64,000 bases of DNA from Thermodesulfobium sp. 4217-1 (GTDB lineage Bacteria; Thermodesulfobiota; Thermodesulfobiia; Thermodesulfobiales; Thermodesulfobiaceae), in NCBI RefSeq assembly GCF_039822205.1, contig NZ_JBAGBW010000008.1, positions 11,034 to 75,033 on the forward strand, in the 5' to 3' direction. Under the pieces are notes generated by a model. It saw only the letters and a program-made list of their open reading frames with translations. It ran no database searches and was not told where the DNA came from. Both the position numbers and the translations under genes were made by a program. Position 1 is the stretch's first letter. Each line of letters opens with the position of its first letter. Of the stretch, positions 17,112-25,379 are shown piece after piece.

Positions 17112-17331
17112 TTTTTTCTTCCTCTTTGAATTTCTTGCTATATTTTTTGTTAAACTTCTCTATCCTGCCTTCTGTGTCAACAAGTTTCTGAGTTCCAGTG
17201 AAAAATGGGTGACATTTTGAGCAGATATCTACCTTGATAGCCTTCTTGTTTGAACCTGTGGTAAAAGTATTGCCACAAGCGCATGTAACCACGCAGTCCT
17301 CATAAAATTGAGGATGAATTCCTTCTTTCAA
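17107..17331 (-). CDS. rpmE: 50S ribosomal protein L31 (zinc-binding form)
   Basis: The product [13 protein letters not shown]...CACG...[11 protein letters not shown] is a standard L31 of the C+ type, with the C-x-C and C-x-x-C pairs that hold zinc. The start is TTG at 17331, 6 bases after GGAGGTG; an earlier TTG at 17346 precedes that ribosome binding site and is unlikely. From 17331 the protein has 74 residues, as expected. Its stop overlaps the putative thyX start. Confidence 0.95.
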   Translation of the reverse strand: MKEGIHPQFYEDCVVTCACGNTFTTGSNKKAIKVDICSKCHPFFTGTQKLVDTEGRIEKFNKKYSKKFKEEEKN

Positions 17332-17443
17332 TTGATACACCTCCAATACAAATTAAAAATATTTTAACATAATTTGAAATAGAATGTATAATTACAAGGA
17401 TTGTAAAAAATAAATTTATTGAAAACAATTTAAAGGAGGATCT

Positions 17444-17806
17444 ATGTCAGAAAAACTTGTTGTAACAGTAACGGTGGGACCAGATGATCCAGAAAAGGCT
17501 ACCTTTGCCTTTATAATGGCGAACACTGCTCTAATTATGGAGATGGATGTAACAATGATATTCCAATCAAATGGAATTTATAACGTCACCAAGGGAGCAT
17601 ACGAACACATAAAGGCTGTAGAGCACGAAACCATTAAAGAACATGTAGACAATTTTATTGAAAATGGAGGAAAGCTGCTCGCTTGTATCCCTGCTTGTAT
17701 TTCAAAAGAGATACCAAAGGACCAGCTAATAGATGGTGTCCAAATGATAAAGGCAGGAAGGGCTCTCAAGGAGATGATGGAAGCCAATCTCGTTCTGAAT
17801 TATTAA
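17444..17806 (+). CDS. DsrE-like family protein
   Basis: A 120-residue protein with the DsrE/TusD fold pattern: VTVTVGPDDPEKATFAFIMA, a central MDVTMIFQSNG strand, and a cysteine-bearing CIPAC loop before the last helices. DsrE-type proteins carry persulfide sulfur; small stand-alone members like this are often found in sulfur-metabolising anaerobes. The Cys pair at about residues 79 and 83 could be the sulfur-carrier site, but this is inference. It has a strong ribosome binding site (AAAGGAGG) and ends before a bidirectional terminator, so it is monocistronic. Confidence 0.8.
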   Translation: MSEKLVVTVTVGPDDPEKATFAFIMANTALIMEMDVTMIFQSNGIYNVTKGAYEHIKAVEHETIKEHVDNFIENGGKLLACIPACISKEIPKDQLIDGVQMIKAGRALKEMMEANLVLNY

Positions 17807-17895
17807 AAATTAGCTTATAAGTTTTTTGTCACCTATTTTTACAGATCAGCTGATCGGATAAATATTATTAACGAGCTAACATTAAATTCAAAAAA

Positions 17896-17926
17896 GGTGT
17901 ATGCACTAAAGTGCATACACCTTTTT
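17896..17926. terminator. Terminator between the dsrE-like gene and cydB
   Basis: A perfect 11-bp stem GGTGTATGCAC / GTGCATACACC with TAAA loop, T run on the plus side and A run on the other. It can serve the plus-strand DsrE-like gene and the convergent cydAB operon. Confidence 0.92.
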
Positions 17927-17934
17927 CTTGTTAA

Positions 17935-18945
17935 TTAATAGCCCTCTCCTTCACCTTCTTTTATCTTGTAGCTAAATGTTTTATATGTCCAAAATTTATA
18001 CGCAAGTACAATCGGTACGAATATTATCACTACAACTGTCATAACGGTTAATGTATATTGGCTTGAAGATGAGTTAAAAGCGCTTAAGCTAAAAGCATTG
18101 TTGATGCTAGAAGGAATAAGATTTGGATATAATCCTCCTACGCCAGTAAACGTTAAAAATATTATACATATCGCCGATGATAGAAAGGCCATAATTTCAG
18201 AGGAATTGATAAAAAATCCTGCTCCCAAAAGCCCAATTACACAAAGAATGGGCACAATAAGTAGAAATGGCATAGAAAAGTAGTTGGCATAAAGATTGGT
18301 TACAAAGTAAGCGCTTACCAAGAACAAAACTGCAAAGAATAGCGTGATAAACCATAGCTTCCTGGCAAGAGCCTTAGCCCTAAGATTGATATCCCCTTCA
18401 GTTCTAAAAGAAAGCCAAAGAGAGCCATGCAACAAGAAAGCTACTACAAACAAGATACCGGTAATTAGCCCAAACGGGTTAAGAAGCGTTATCAGATTTC
18501 CATGATAGCCGGTCTGATCGATTGGAAGTCCTTGAAAAATATTCCCAAAGGCAACTCCAAGCAAAAGTGCAGGTAAAAGACTCCCAAGAAACAATCCATT
18601 TTCTAACAAAGAAGCTAAAGAAGGATTATTTACCTTATACCTAAATTCAAGGCATACAGCTCTTATTATCAAGCCGTACAAAATAAGCATAAGCGGAAGG
18701 TATAGAAAACTGAACATATAGGCATATGTAGTCGGAAAAGCAGCAAAAGTAGCGCCTCCTGCAGTTATAAGCCATACCTCGTTAGCATCCCAAACGGGGC
18801 CAACGCTTTCAAGCATAGTCTTTTTGTCTTGATCTGTTTTACCAAAAAATGGAAATAACATACCTATTCCAAGATCAAAACCATCAAGGGCAAAATACAT
18901 AGCCCAAAGCAGTCCCCAAATGATAAACCACAATATATTTAACAT
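17935..18945 (-). CDS. cydB: Cytochrome bd oxidase subunit II
   Basis: CydB pairs with CydA in the quinol oxidase bd of the inner membrane, which reduces oxygen to water without pumping protons. The 336 residues form about eight or nine helices and start with the family motif WALYFALDGFDLGIGMLFPF (here WAMYFALDGFDLG), followed by GPVWDANEVWLITAGGATFA. It is 11 bases after cydA with its own GGGGTGA ribosome binding site. No small cydX-like frame is obvious downstream before the terminator. Confidence 0.96.
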   Translation of the reverse strand: MLNILWFIIWGLLWAMYFALDGFDLGIGMLFPFFGKTDQDKKTMLESVGPVWDANEVWLITAGGATFAAFPTTYAYMFSFLYLPLMLILYGLIIRAVCLEFRYKVNNPSLASLLENGLFLGSLLPALLLGVAFGNIFQGLPIDQTGYHGNLITLLNPFGLITGILFVVAFLLHGSLWLSFRTEGDINLRAKALARKLWFITLFFAVLFLVSAYFVTNLYANYFSMPFLLIVPILCVIGLLGAGFFINSSEIMAFLSSAICIIFLTFTGVGGLYPNLIPSSINNAFSLSAFNSSSSQYTLTVMTVVVIIFVPIVLAYKFWTYKTFSYKIKEGEGEGY

Positions 18946-18956
18946 AACTTCACCCC

Positions 18957-20273
18957 CTAATCCGTTTCCAAAGGACCCTTGCGGGCATAATAAGTTAATA
19001 GCGTAAAATCAAGAACAGCAAGCGCTGTATACAAAACAATGAAAATTCCAAGAGTTAATATGACGTCTCCAATTGTCAAGTTTTTGCTAACAGCATCGTT
19101 CGTCTTCAACAAACCATACACTATCCAGGGCTGTCTTCCAACCTCAGCAACAATCCAGCCAACTTGAGTAGCAATATATGGAAGAGGAAGTGAGTAGAGC
19201 ATTATTCTCAAAAAACCACGATGATTGAGCAATTTGTCTTTCTTAGCAAGCCACCATGCCAAAATCGTTAGAAATATAAAAAGCGTTCCCAAACCAACCA
19301 TTATCCTAAAACTCAGAAAAACTGGAGTTACAGGGGGGATATCGTTCTGAGGGAAGCTATTTAGCCCCCTGACTGTAGCATTGGGATCATGATAAGCAAG
19401 CAAGCTTAAGAGAGACGGTATAGGAAAAGCCTCTACCAGATTTGACTTTTTAGCATCATCAGGCACCAACAAAAGGTAAATTGGAGCTGATTTTTCAGTA
19501 TTCCAAAGAGACTCCATTGCAGCTATTTTTGTTGGTTGAACATGTGCAACCTCTGCAGCGTGCATATCACCAATAAAAAATACAAGTAAACTCGAAATCA
19601 TGCCAAAGGTGGCAGCAATGTAAAATGACTTTTTAAAAAACTCAACATTTTGTTTTTTCAAAAGATGATAGGCAGATATACCCATTACAAAAAAAGCACC
19701 TACAACAAAGCCTGCTGTAATGGTGTGGGTAAACTTAAGCCATGCGTATGGGTTAAACACCACAGCAGCAAAATTGGTCATCTCTGCTCTATTGTTCTTA
19801 AGAACAAAGCCTACAGGATCTTGCATCCAAGCATTGGCAATGAGTATCCATAGAGCAGACAGATTTGATGAGAAGGCCACAAGCCAGATACTAATTAAGT
19901 GCATCTTTGGCGATATCCTTTTCCACCCAAAAAGCCAAACTCCCAAGAATGTAGATTCAAGGAAGAAAGCAAGTGTAGCCTCTATTGCAAGAGGCGCGCC
20001 AAAAATATCACCCACATAAATAGAGTATTGAGCCCAGTTAGTACCAAATTGAAATTCAAGTGTAATACCAGTGACAATGCCTAAAACAAAATTAATTAGA
20101 AATAGCCTTCCCCAAAATTTTGTCATCTTCAGATAAATTTCATTTTTTGTTCTGTAATGAAGAGTTTCCATTATTGCCACAAGGATGCCCAAGCCCAAAG
20201 TTAATGGGACAAAAATAAAGTGGTACATTGCAGTAGCTCCAAATTGCAGTCTTGACAATGTTACAACGTCCAT
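18957..20273 (-). CDS. cydA: Cytochrome bd oxidase subunit I
   Basis: The heme-carrying subunit. The His ligand for heme b595 is His18 in LQFGATAMYHF, and the GRQPW motif (VGRQPWIVYGLL) near residue 373 is intact. At 438 residues with a short Q loop before the PPVTPVFLSFRIMVG helix it belongs to the short-Q-loop type. With cydB it would give oxygen defence or microaerobic respiration in what otherwise looks like an anaerobe's genome. It starts the operon; the region upstream of 20273 has no evident operator. Confidence 0.96.
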   Translation of the reverse strand: MDVVTLSRLQFGATAMYHFIFVPLTLGLGILVAIMETLHYRTKNEIYLKMTKFWGRLFLINFVLGIVTGITLEFQFGTNWAQYSIYVGDIFGAPLAIEATLAFFLESTFLGVWLFGWKRISPKMHLISIWLVAFSSNLSALWILIANAWMQDPVGFVLKNNRAEMTNFAAVVFNPYAWLKFTHTITAGFVVGAFFVMGISAYHLLKKQNVEFFKKSFYIAATFGMISSLLVFFIGDMHAAEVAHVQPTKIAAMESLWNTEKSAPIYLLLVPDDAKKSNLVEAFPIPSLLSLLAYHDPNATVRGLNSFPQNDIPPVTPVFLSFRIMVGLGTLFIFLTILAWWLAKKDKLLNHRGFLRIMLYSLPLPYIATQVGWIVAEVGRQPWIVYGLLKTNDAVSKNLTIGDVILTLGIFIVLYTALAVLDFTLLTYYARKGPLETD

Positions 20274-20366
20274 AAATTTCCCCCTTTCATTTTTTATTAT
20301 AATAAATTATAGTTAACAATAGATAAAAGTCAATAGAAATGAGAATTACTTCTAAGAGGTGAAATA

Positions 20367-21554
20367 ATGGAAAAAATTAATAAAGATTCAAGGATCTCGT
20401 TATCAATAGATTTAACATGGGAAGAGAACAATATTAAGCATGTAGAAAATTATTTTGCAAGACCACACATGTGGCTTGATGCAAATACTTTACCAGACAA
20501 TTTACATGAATGGTTACCCGGAAAAGAAGTTGGAGAGGTATTTGAGTTTACTTATGGTGCAGGAGAGCTTTTTTCACCTTACTCATCCAAAAATATAATA
20601 CCAATAAAGTGGTTCTCAGAAGAAGAAAAGCAAATTTTTAAAGTTGGCAGGTTTTATAGAATAGAGGCTCTAATGGGCAGAGAAGGTAAAAATTCTATTA
20701 AAAAGCCTTTGTTTAGGTGTATAGAGAAAAGAGACGATCTGTTCTTTGCTGATTTCAATCACCCACTATCAGAGATAAAGTGTACTCTTACGGCTAAAGT
20801 AATGAGGATTGCCCAACAACCAGAGGTTCAGTTTGGCACAGGCGGAATGTGTTTTGATTGGATATCTGACATCGGAAATGGCATAGGAATGCAGGGAAAA
20901 TTTAAACAAATTGACACTGATTTTTATTCAGCTAACTCGTTTGAAGTAAGAGACACAGAAGAAGGTGGAATATTTTATGAAAATAATTCCTCAATAATAA
21001 ATGTAGACATTGTGCTAAAAAATAAAATAAGCGAAGTTTTAGAAAACATGATTGATAATAGCTCCAAAATTTTAGATATTATGGGCAGAACCTCTCCCTA
21101 TTTAAAGAATAATCCTGATATAACAATAATTGGCTTAAACAAAGAAATATCCTCAATAGACAAAAAGATTTCATCAATCAATAATAAAAATATTGTAAAA
21201 GATCCACGCCTGCCATATTATGAAGGCCAATTCGATTTTGTAATATGTAGCTTCTGTTTCGAATATTTACCTCGTCCACAAGAGTTTGTGAACGAGGTAA
21301 ATAGGATTTTAAAACCTGGTGGTTCCTTTATAACAATATTTACAAATAGATACTTCAAACCTAAATCAATACTTTTATGGTCCGAGCTAAATGATTTCGA
21401 AAGGCTTGGATATTTGCAAGATAATTACAAAAGAACCAACTTTAAAAATATATCCACCTATACTTCGCGTGGATATCTAAGAGCACTTTCTGACCCTGAA
21501 GCCGTAATAGACAGGCAAAGCGCCCCTCTTTTTTTAATAAAGGGCACAAAATAA
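20367..21554 (+). CDS. SlyD-like FKBP domain fused to a methyltransferase domain
   Basis: Residues 1-150 follow the SlyD-type FKBP layout. LPDNLHEWLPGKEVGEVFEF corresponds to the helix after the active site, 73-130 to the insert-in-flap, and DFNHPLSEIKCTLTAKVMRI (129-148) to the SlyD closing strand G/D-x-NHPLAGKTL. The aromatic active-site residues are not clearly kept, so chaperone rather than isomerase activity is likelier. Residues 220-395 are a class I methyltransferase: ILDIMGRTSPYL as a degenerate motif I, FDFVICSFCFEYL, and NRILKPGGSFITIFTNRYF. The start ATG has a TAAGAGGTGA ribosome binding site. Target unknown; it may modify the proteins its FKBP part binds. Confidence 0.75.
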   Translation: MEKINKDSRISLSIDLTWEENNIKHVENYFARPHMWLDANTLPDNLHEWLPGKEVGEVFEFTYGAGELFSPYSSKNIIPIKWFSEEEKQIFKVGRFYRIEALMGREGKNSIKKPLFRCIEKRDDLFFADFNHPLSEIKCTLTAKVMRIAQQPEVQFGTGGMCFDWISDIGNGIGMQGKFKQIDTDFYSANSFEVRDTEEGGIFYENNSSIINVDIVLKNKISEVLENMIDNSSKILDIMGRTSPYLKNNPDITIIGLNKEISSIDKKISSINNKNIVKDPRLPYYEGQFDFVICSFCFEYLPRPQEFVNEVNRILKPGGSFITIFTNRYFKPKSILLWSELNDFERLGYLQDNYKRTNFKNISTYTSRGYLRALSDPEAVIDRQSAPLFLIKGTK

Positions 21555-21556
21555 AT

Positions 21557-21880
21557 CTATTTGGCTACCTCTTTGTCAACATCCTGATTGATAAATTCAT
21601 AATTGCCATCAGTTTTGATTTTCAAAACTTTGCCGTTGACAAGAAAGTCAGCCAGCTTTTTTCCTGCGATGTCTACTGTTCTTCCGACAGTCTGTCTGGA
21701 AACGCCAAGCTTCTTTGCGGCTCCATCCTGATCTAAGCCTTCACCAAAAACAAGCCTGAGAGTTTCGACTTCATCAAGATCCATCAAAACCTCTTCTTTT
21801 GTTTTGCCTGCACCTTTTGGAGCATATACGCTATACTTAGGCTCCATTTGAATAAATCTTTTCAATTTCGGTCTTGGCAC
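21557..21880 (-). CDS. UPF0251 (DUF134) family DNA-binding protein
   Basis: The product MPRPKLKRF...Y..PKGA..EEVLMDLDEVETLRLV...LDQDGAAKKLGVSRQTVGRTV is the standard DUF134 pattern. It has an N-terminal MPRP-K/R motif and a sigma-region-4-like helix-turn-helix (about residues 50-75). The start is taken as GTG at 21880, 9 bases after AAGGAG and matching the usual MPRPK N-terminus. The in-frame ATG at 21889 abuts the ribosome binding site. Role unknown; it may act as a transcriptional regulator. It diverges from the Spy-like gene. Confidence 0.88.
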   Translation of the reverse strand: MPRPKLKRFIQMEPKYSVYAPKGAGKTKEEVLMDLDEVETLRLVFGEGLDQDGAAKKLGVSRQTVGRTVDIAGKKLADFLVNGKVLKIKTDGNYEFINQDVDKEVAK

Positions 21881-22040
21881 AAAAATCATCTCCTTATATT
21901 ACACAATTGTGATTAAAAACTATTACATTGTAGCATATTGCAATAATTAAAGATTAAAAAATTCTGTTACTTTCTAATGAAAGCTACCGTATATAAAAGT
22001 ATCAAGAGAGTTTTAAATCTGATATTTTAGGAGGAAAAGA

Positions 22041-22508
22041 ATGAAAAAGTTTTTCGTAGGCGTTATGGCTTTAGCTCTACTTGCATCTGTTTGGTTTATG
22101 GGAAATTCGTTTGCTTTTGGTACAGGAGGTTTTGGTCCAGGTTCGGGTCATGGTTATGCAATGGATCAGGCTCATAATGGACAGGGCTTTAATTACGAGC
22201 AAAGAGAAAACTTTATGCTCGATAAGTTGAAAGCAAAGTTAAGCTTGACAGATGACCAGGTTACACAGATTAAATCATTGCTCGATAACAAGTATTCCCA
22301 AGCTAAGGTTGTAAGAACAAAGCTCTGGAATCTAAACAATGACTACAGAAATTTAGTAGCTAATAAGGCAGATATGTCTACCCTTGAATCAAAGATAAAG
22401 GAGATAAATAGCGCAAAAGTTGAGATGTTAAATTTGAACACAGATTATAGAATTAAAATATTAGAAGTGCTAACCCCCGACCAAAGAGTTTTAATGTCTA
22501 TGAGATAG
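22041..22508 (+). CDS. Spy/CpxP-like periplasmic protein
   Basis: After a signal peptide (residues 1-26, ending NSFAFG) comes a glycine-rich stretch and then a helical domain. It carries the LSLTDDQVTQIKSLL and VLTPDQRVLM repeats, i.e. two LTxxQ-type motifs as in Spy, CpxP and ZraP. Such proteins are ATP-independent periplasmic chaperones or metal-stress sensors. It has an AGGAGG ribosome binding site and its own terminator, so it is monocistronic. The divergent UPF0251 regulator may control it; this is inference from position only. Confidence 0.82.
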   Translation: MKKFFVGVMALALLASVWFMGNSFAFGTGGFGPGSGHGYAMDQAHNGQGFNYEQRENFMLDKLKAKLSLTDDQVTQIKSLLDNKYSQAKVVRTKLWNLNNDYRNLVANKADMSTLESKIKEINSAKVEMLNLNTDYRIKILEVLTPDQRVLMSMR

Positions 22509-22540
22509 ATTTATTTAAAAAACAAGTGCTTTACATAAAA

Positions 22541-22566
22541 AACCCCGCTATTGAGCGGGGTTTTTT
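22541..22566 (+). terminator. Rho-independent terminator after the Spy-like gene
   Basis: Stem AACCCCGCT / AGCGGGGTT with ATTG loop followed by a T run. GC-rich against an AT-rich background. Confidence 0.95.
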
Positions 22567-22839
22567 ATTATGAAAGTAGAATGTGATTTTATAGCTGACG
22601 AACTAATCCAAACATATGTTATTCATAATTTGCAAATATGCTACCTATTCTGAAAGAAAATCTCCTAAAATTATTGGCATAATTTCATAAAAAACACAGT
22701 AATAAGGTATCAATTAGAAAAATTTTAACTCTAAACACAACAGCTTGCAGTGGTTGATGCTGTTGAGAAATTTTAATTAAAATTATCAAGATTGGTGTTG
22801 TATAATTAATTAAACATATGAAAATTAAGGGGGATAAAA
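22567..22839. other. Intergenic region upstream of the small sulfite reductase
   Basis: About 270 bases with no coding frame. It contains a 7-bp inverted repeat CAACAGC / GCTGTTG (22738-22744 and 22759-22765, 14-base spacer) and a TATAAT at about 22799-22804 in front of the sulfite reductase gene. The repeat could be an operator or RNA hairpin. Nothing else is recognisable. Confidence 0.5.
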
Positions 22840-23499
22840 ATGGAAGTTGAAAAAAATGGTGCAATTTTACAAAGAGATAAAGAAACATACGCCGTAGTAG
22901 CAAGGATCCCTTGTGGGATACTCTCTCTTGAAACTATGGAAACAATTTCATCAGTAGTAAAAAAGTATTCTATACCAATAGTTAAAATCTCATCAGGACA
23001 AAGAATTGTGTTAGTTGGGATCAAGCCTGACGAAATTGATCTAGTCTGGGCAGATCTAAAAACAGGAATTGGCAGGGCGCTTGAGCCTTGTCTACACTAT
23101 GTCCAAGCATGTCCTGGGACAAGCGTTTGCAGATTTGGGCAAAAAAATTCTCTTGAAATGGGCATGAAATTAGAAAATATTTTATACGGCTTGCCTACTG
23201 CTGCAAAAATAAAAATTGGAGTATCAGGATGTCCATTTAACTGTGGTGAAGCTTTCACAAGAGACATAGGTTTGATTGGAACAGTTAAAGGTTGGAAATT
23301 GATTTTTGGAGGCAATTCTGGCAGGGCTCCCAGGATTGGTGACGTCATAAAAGAAGAGCTATCTGAAGAGGATGCAGTGGATCTGGTTAAAAGGGCTATA
23401 AAAATATATACAGACAAGGCTAACCCAAAAGATAGGAGTGCAAGATTCATCGAAAAGTTTGGCATAGAAAATTTTAAAAAAGAGGTTTTTGGCTCTTAA
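22840..23499 (+). CDS. Low-molecular-weight siroheme sulfite reductase-like protein
   Basis: The 219-residue protein has one ferredoxin-like half-domain and the siroheme/[4Fe-4S] motif C-x5-C...C-x3-C: CPGTSVC (Cys91, Cys97) and CPFNC (Cys131, Cys135). The size and single-subunit design match the assimilatory-type low-spin sulfite reductase known from Desulfovibrio, which reduces sulfite to sulfide. It is alone, with no electron-transfer partner beside it. The ribosome binding site is AAGGGGG. Nitrite reduction cannot be excluded from sequence alone. Confidence 0.85.
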   Translation: MEVEKNGAILQRDKETYAVVARIPCGILSLETMETISSVVKKYSIPIVKISSGQRIVLVGIKPDEIDLVWADLKTGIGRALEPCLHYVQACPGTSVCRFGQKNSLEMGMKLENILYGLPTAAKIKIGVSGCPFNCGEAFTRDIGLIGTVKGWKLIFGGNSGRAPRIGDVIKEELSEEDAVDLVKRAIKIYTDKANPKDRSARFIEKFGIENFKKEVFGS

Positions 23500-23601
23500 A
23501 ATAATAATTATTCTTTTGTGTTATAATGAAAACCTCTAAACAACTTTCTAAATTTATTTGCAAAATATTTAGAAATAAATTATATCTTAAAGAGGCATAC
23601 G

Positions 23602-24816
23602 GTGGATTCTTTTATAGCAAGGCAGCCAATATTAAATAGCGATAAAAAAACATTTGGGTACGAAGTTTTATTTAGAAGCTCATCAAAAAATGAATACGCC
23701 CAAGAAAATCCGGAAGAAGCTACATTAAGAGTTCTGGTTGATCTATTTACAAATTACGGAATAAATTACATAGGCAAGGGATTGCCTGTATTTATAAATA
23801 TCCCCCTTGATACCCTGAAAAGATCTATTCCGCCTACGCCCAAAGAGTCTGTTTTTTTTGAAATTAACCAAAAAGACATTGACGTTCAAAAAGACTTTGC
23901 CTTTTTAAGAGACCTGTTCTATGCAGGATTTAACCTATCACATGAAGGAACAGATCTGCCTCATCCATCAATCATAAACTTCTTTAAGGTCGTAAAAATT
24001 GACTTCACCTCCACTCCAAAAGATAAAAGGAAAGCTCTTCCCAAATTCATTGCTCCAAATATACTGTTAATTGCACACAAGGTAGAAAATCATAAAGTTT
24101 ATGAAGAGGCATTGGAAGAAGGCTACGGACTATTTCAGGGATTTTATTTTTCAAAGCCAGAGACGTTGTCAAAAAAAGACTTTACGGCTTCACAAGTTGA
24201 ACTCTTGAATATTTTAAAAATGCTCTTATCAGAAGATCTAAATTGGGATAAAGTTGAAAAGGAAATAAAGAAAAATGCATATTTAACAATTAAAATACTT
24301 AAGCTTGTCAATTCTTCTTTTTTTGGTTTTAGATGTGAGGTTAATTCGATACTACAAGCTATAGTTTTGTTGGGAAGAAAGCAAATGGTAAAGTGGATAG
24401 TGATGATCCTTATTATTGAAAAAACCTCAGCACCTTTAGAGCTTATAAAAATTACGCTGACAAGAGCAAGGCTTATGCAGCTGTTGGCACAGGAAACATC
24501 AAAAAAATTTAAAGAAGAAGAATATTACCTCATAGGATTGCTCTCTCTCTTTGACGTCATAACCGGTTTCTCAAAAGATAATCTTTTGGTGCATCTGCCT
24601 CTTAGCGATACGGTTTCAAATTCTATAAGAGGCGTTGATAATCCACAAACTAGAGGATATGTCCAAGCCCTAAAACTTGTCGAGTTCTATGAAAAGGGAG
24701 ATTGGGACAAAGTGATAGCAATATGTTATGATCTTAGGATTAGACATGAAAGGATGGGCAATCTTTATATGGAAGCAATAAGCTGGGCTGAGAGCACGCT
24801 CGAATCTATAAATTAA
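23602..24816 (+). CDS. EAL-HDOD signalling protein (YuxH type)
   Basis: The 404 residues start with ARQPILNSDKKTFGYEVLFR, the YuxH-family version of the EAL domain (EVL instead of EAL), and continue with a degenerate EAL barrel (to about 200) that has lost most metal ligands. An HDOD domain follows (about 205-390: LTIKILKLVNSSFFGF and AIVLLGRKQMVKWI). Catalysis is unlikely; such proteins act as signalling scaffolds. The start is GTG 23602 after AAGAGG. The stop overlaps the convergent adenosine-kinase-like gene by 4 bases. Confidence 0.88.
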   Translation: MDSFIARQPILNSDKKTFGYEVLFRSSSKNEYAQENPEEATLRVLVDLFTNYGINYIGKGLPVFINIPLDTLKRSIPPTPKESVFFEINQKDIDVQKDFAFLRDLFYAGFNLSHEGTDLPHPSIINFFKVVKIDFTSTPKDKRKALPKFIAPNILLIAHKVENHKVYEEALEEGYGLFQGFYFSKPETLSKKDFTASQVELLNILKMLLSEDLNWDKVEKEIKKNAYLTIKILKLVNSSFFGFRCEVNSILQAIVLLGRKQMVKWIVMILIIEKTSAPLELIKITLTRARLMQLLAQETSKKFKEEEYYLIGLLSLFDVITGFSKDNLLVHLPLSDTVSNSIRGVDNPQTRGYVQALKLVEFYEKGDWDKVIAICYDLRIRHERMGNLYMEAISWAESTLESIN

Positions 24817-25301
24817 ACAAGTTTATATCCAATCTTCCTCAAAAATGCTTTTCTTTTTCCCTTATCATCTAAATCTTCGACACCTTTAGGCTTGAGCCCG
24901 TCTATGACTCCCAATATACCACCGTTTCCATCTTCATCGTAGGAAACCACAACTTTAACGTCGTTTGCGGTTGCACAAAAGATAGATGCAACTTCCTGGC
25001 AGTTTTTTATGGCGTTTAAGATGTTTATTGGAAATGCATCTGTTAGTATAATGACAAAGCTGTGCCCACAAGATAACTCGATGAGATTTTTTACGGCAAC
25101 GTTAACAAGGTCATTACTGTTTCCCTCAGTCCTAATCAGACAATCTCCAGATGCCTCTGAAAATGCAATGCCAAATTTAGCGTTTGGGCTGATGGATATT
25201 ATAATTTCATAAAGATCCTCAATTGTTTTGATAAAATGAGCTTGGCCTAGTATTACGTTGGAATCACTTGGAAAAGTTAACCTCTTGATCTCTAAGTTCA
25301 T
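24813..25301 (-). CDS. Adenosine-specific kinase family protein
   Basis: A 162-residue protein with the conserved pattern NVILGQAHFIKTIEDLYEII, GIAFSEASGDCLIRTEGN and FVIILTDAFPINILNAIK. The tail VSYDEDGNGGILGVIDGLKP also fits. This is the small adenosine-binding kinase family first described in archaea (PF04008). The catalytic role is family knowledge. I chose ATG 25301, preceded by GGAGG at 5 bases, instead of an in-frame upstream ATG (25313) that overlaps that site. Confidence 0.83.
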   Translation of the reverse strand: MNLEIKRLTFPSDSNVILGQAHFIKTIEDLYEIIISISPNAKFGIAFSEASGDCLIRTEGNSNDLVNVAVKNLIELSCGHSFVIILTDAFPINILNAIKNCQEVASIFCATANDVKVVVSYDEDGNGGILGVIDGLKPKGVEDLDDKGKRKAFLRKIGYKLV

Positions 25302-25379
25302 TGTGTCCTCCATTCTACGTTTATAGATTTAATGATACAATTTTAGCAATAAAAAGAAAAAGAAAAAAGGAGAAATAAA

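Noticed and set aside
17843-17855. Palindrome GATCAGCTGATC after the dsrE-like gene
   Set aside because: Only 12 bp and not placed at a promoter. The strong terminator 45 bases further on is the functional element. I could not support it as an operator.
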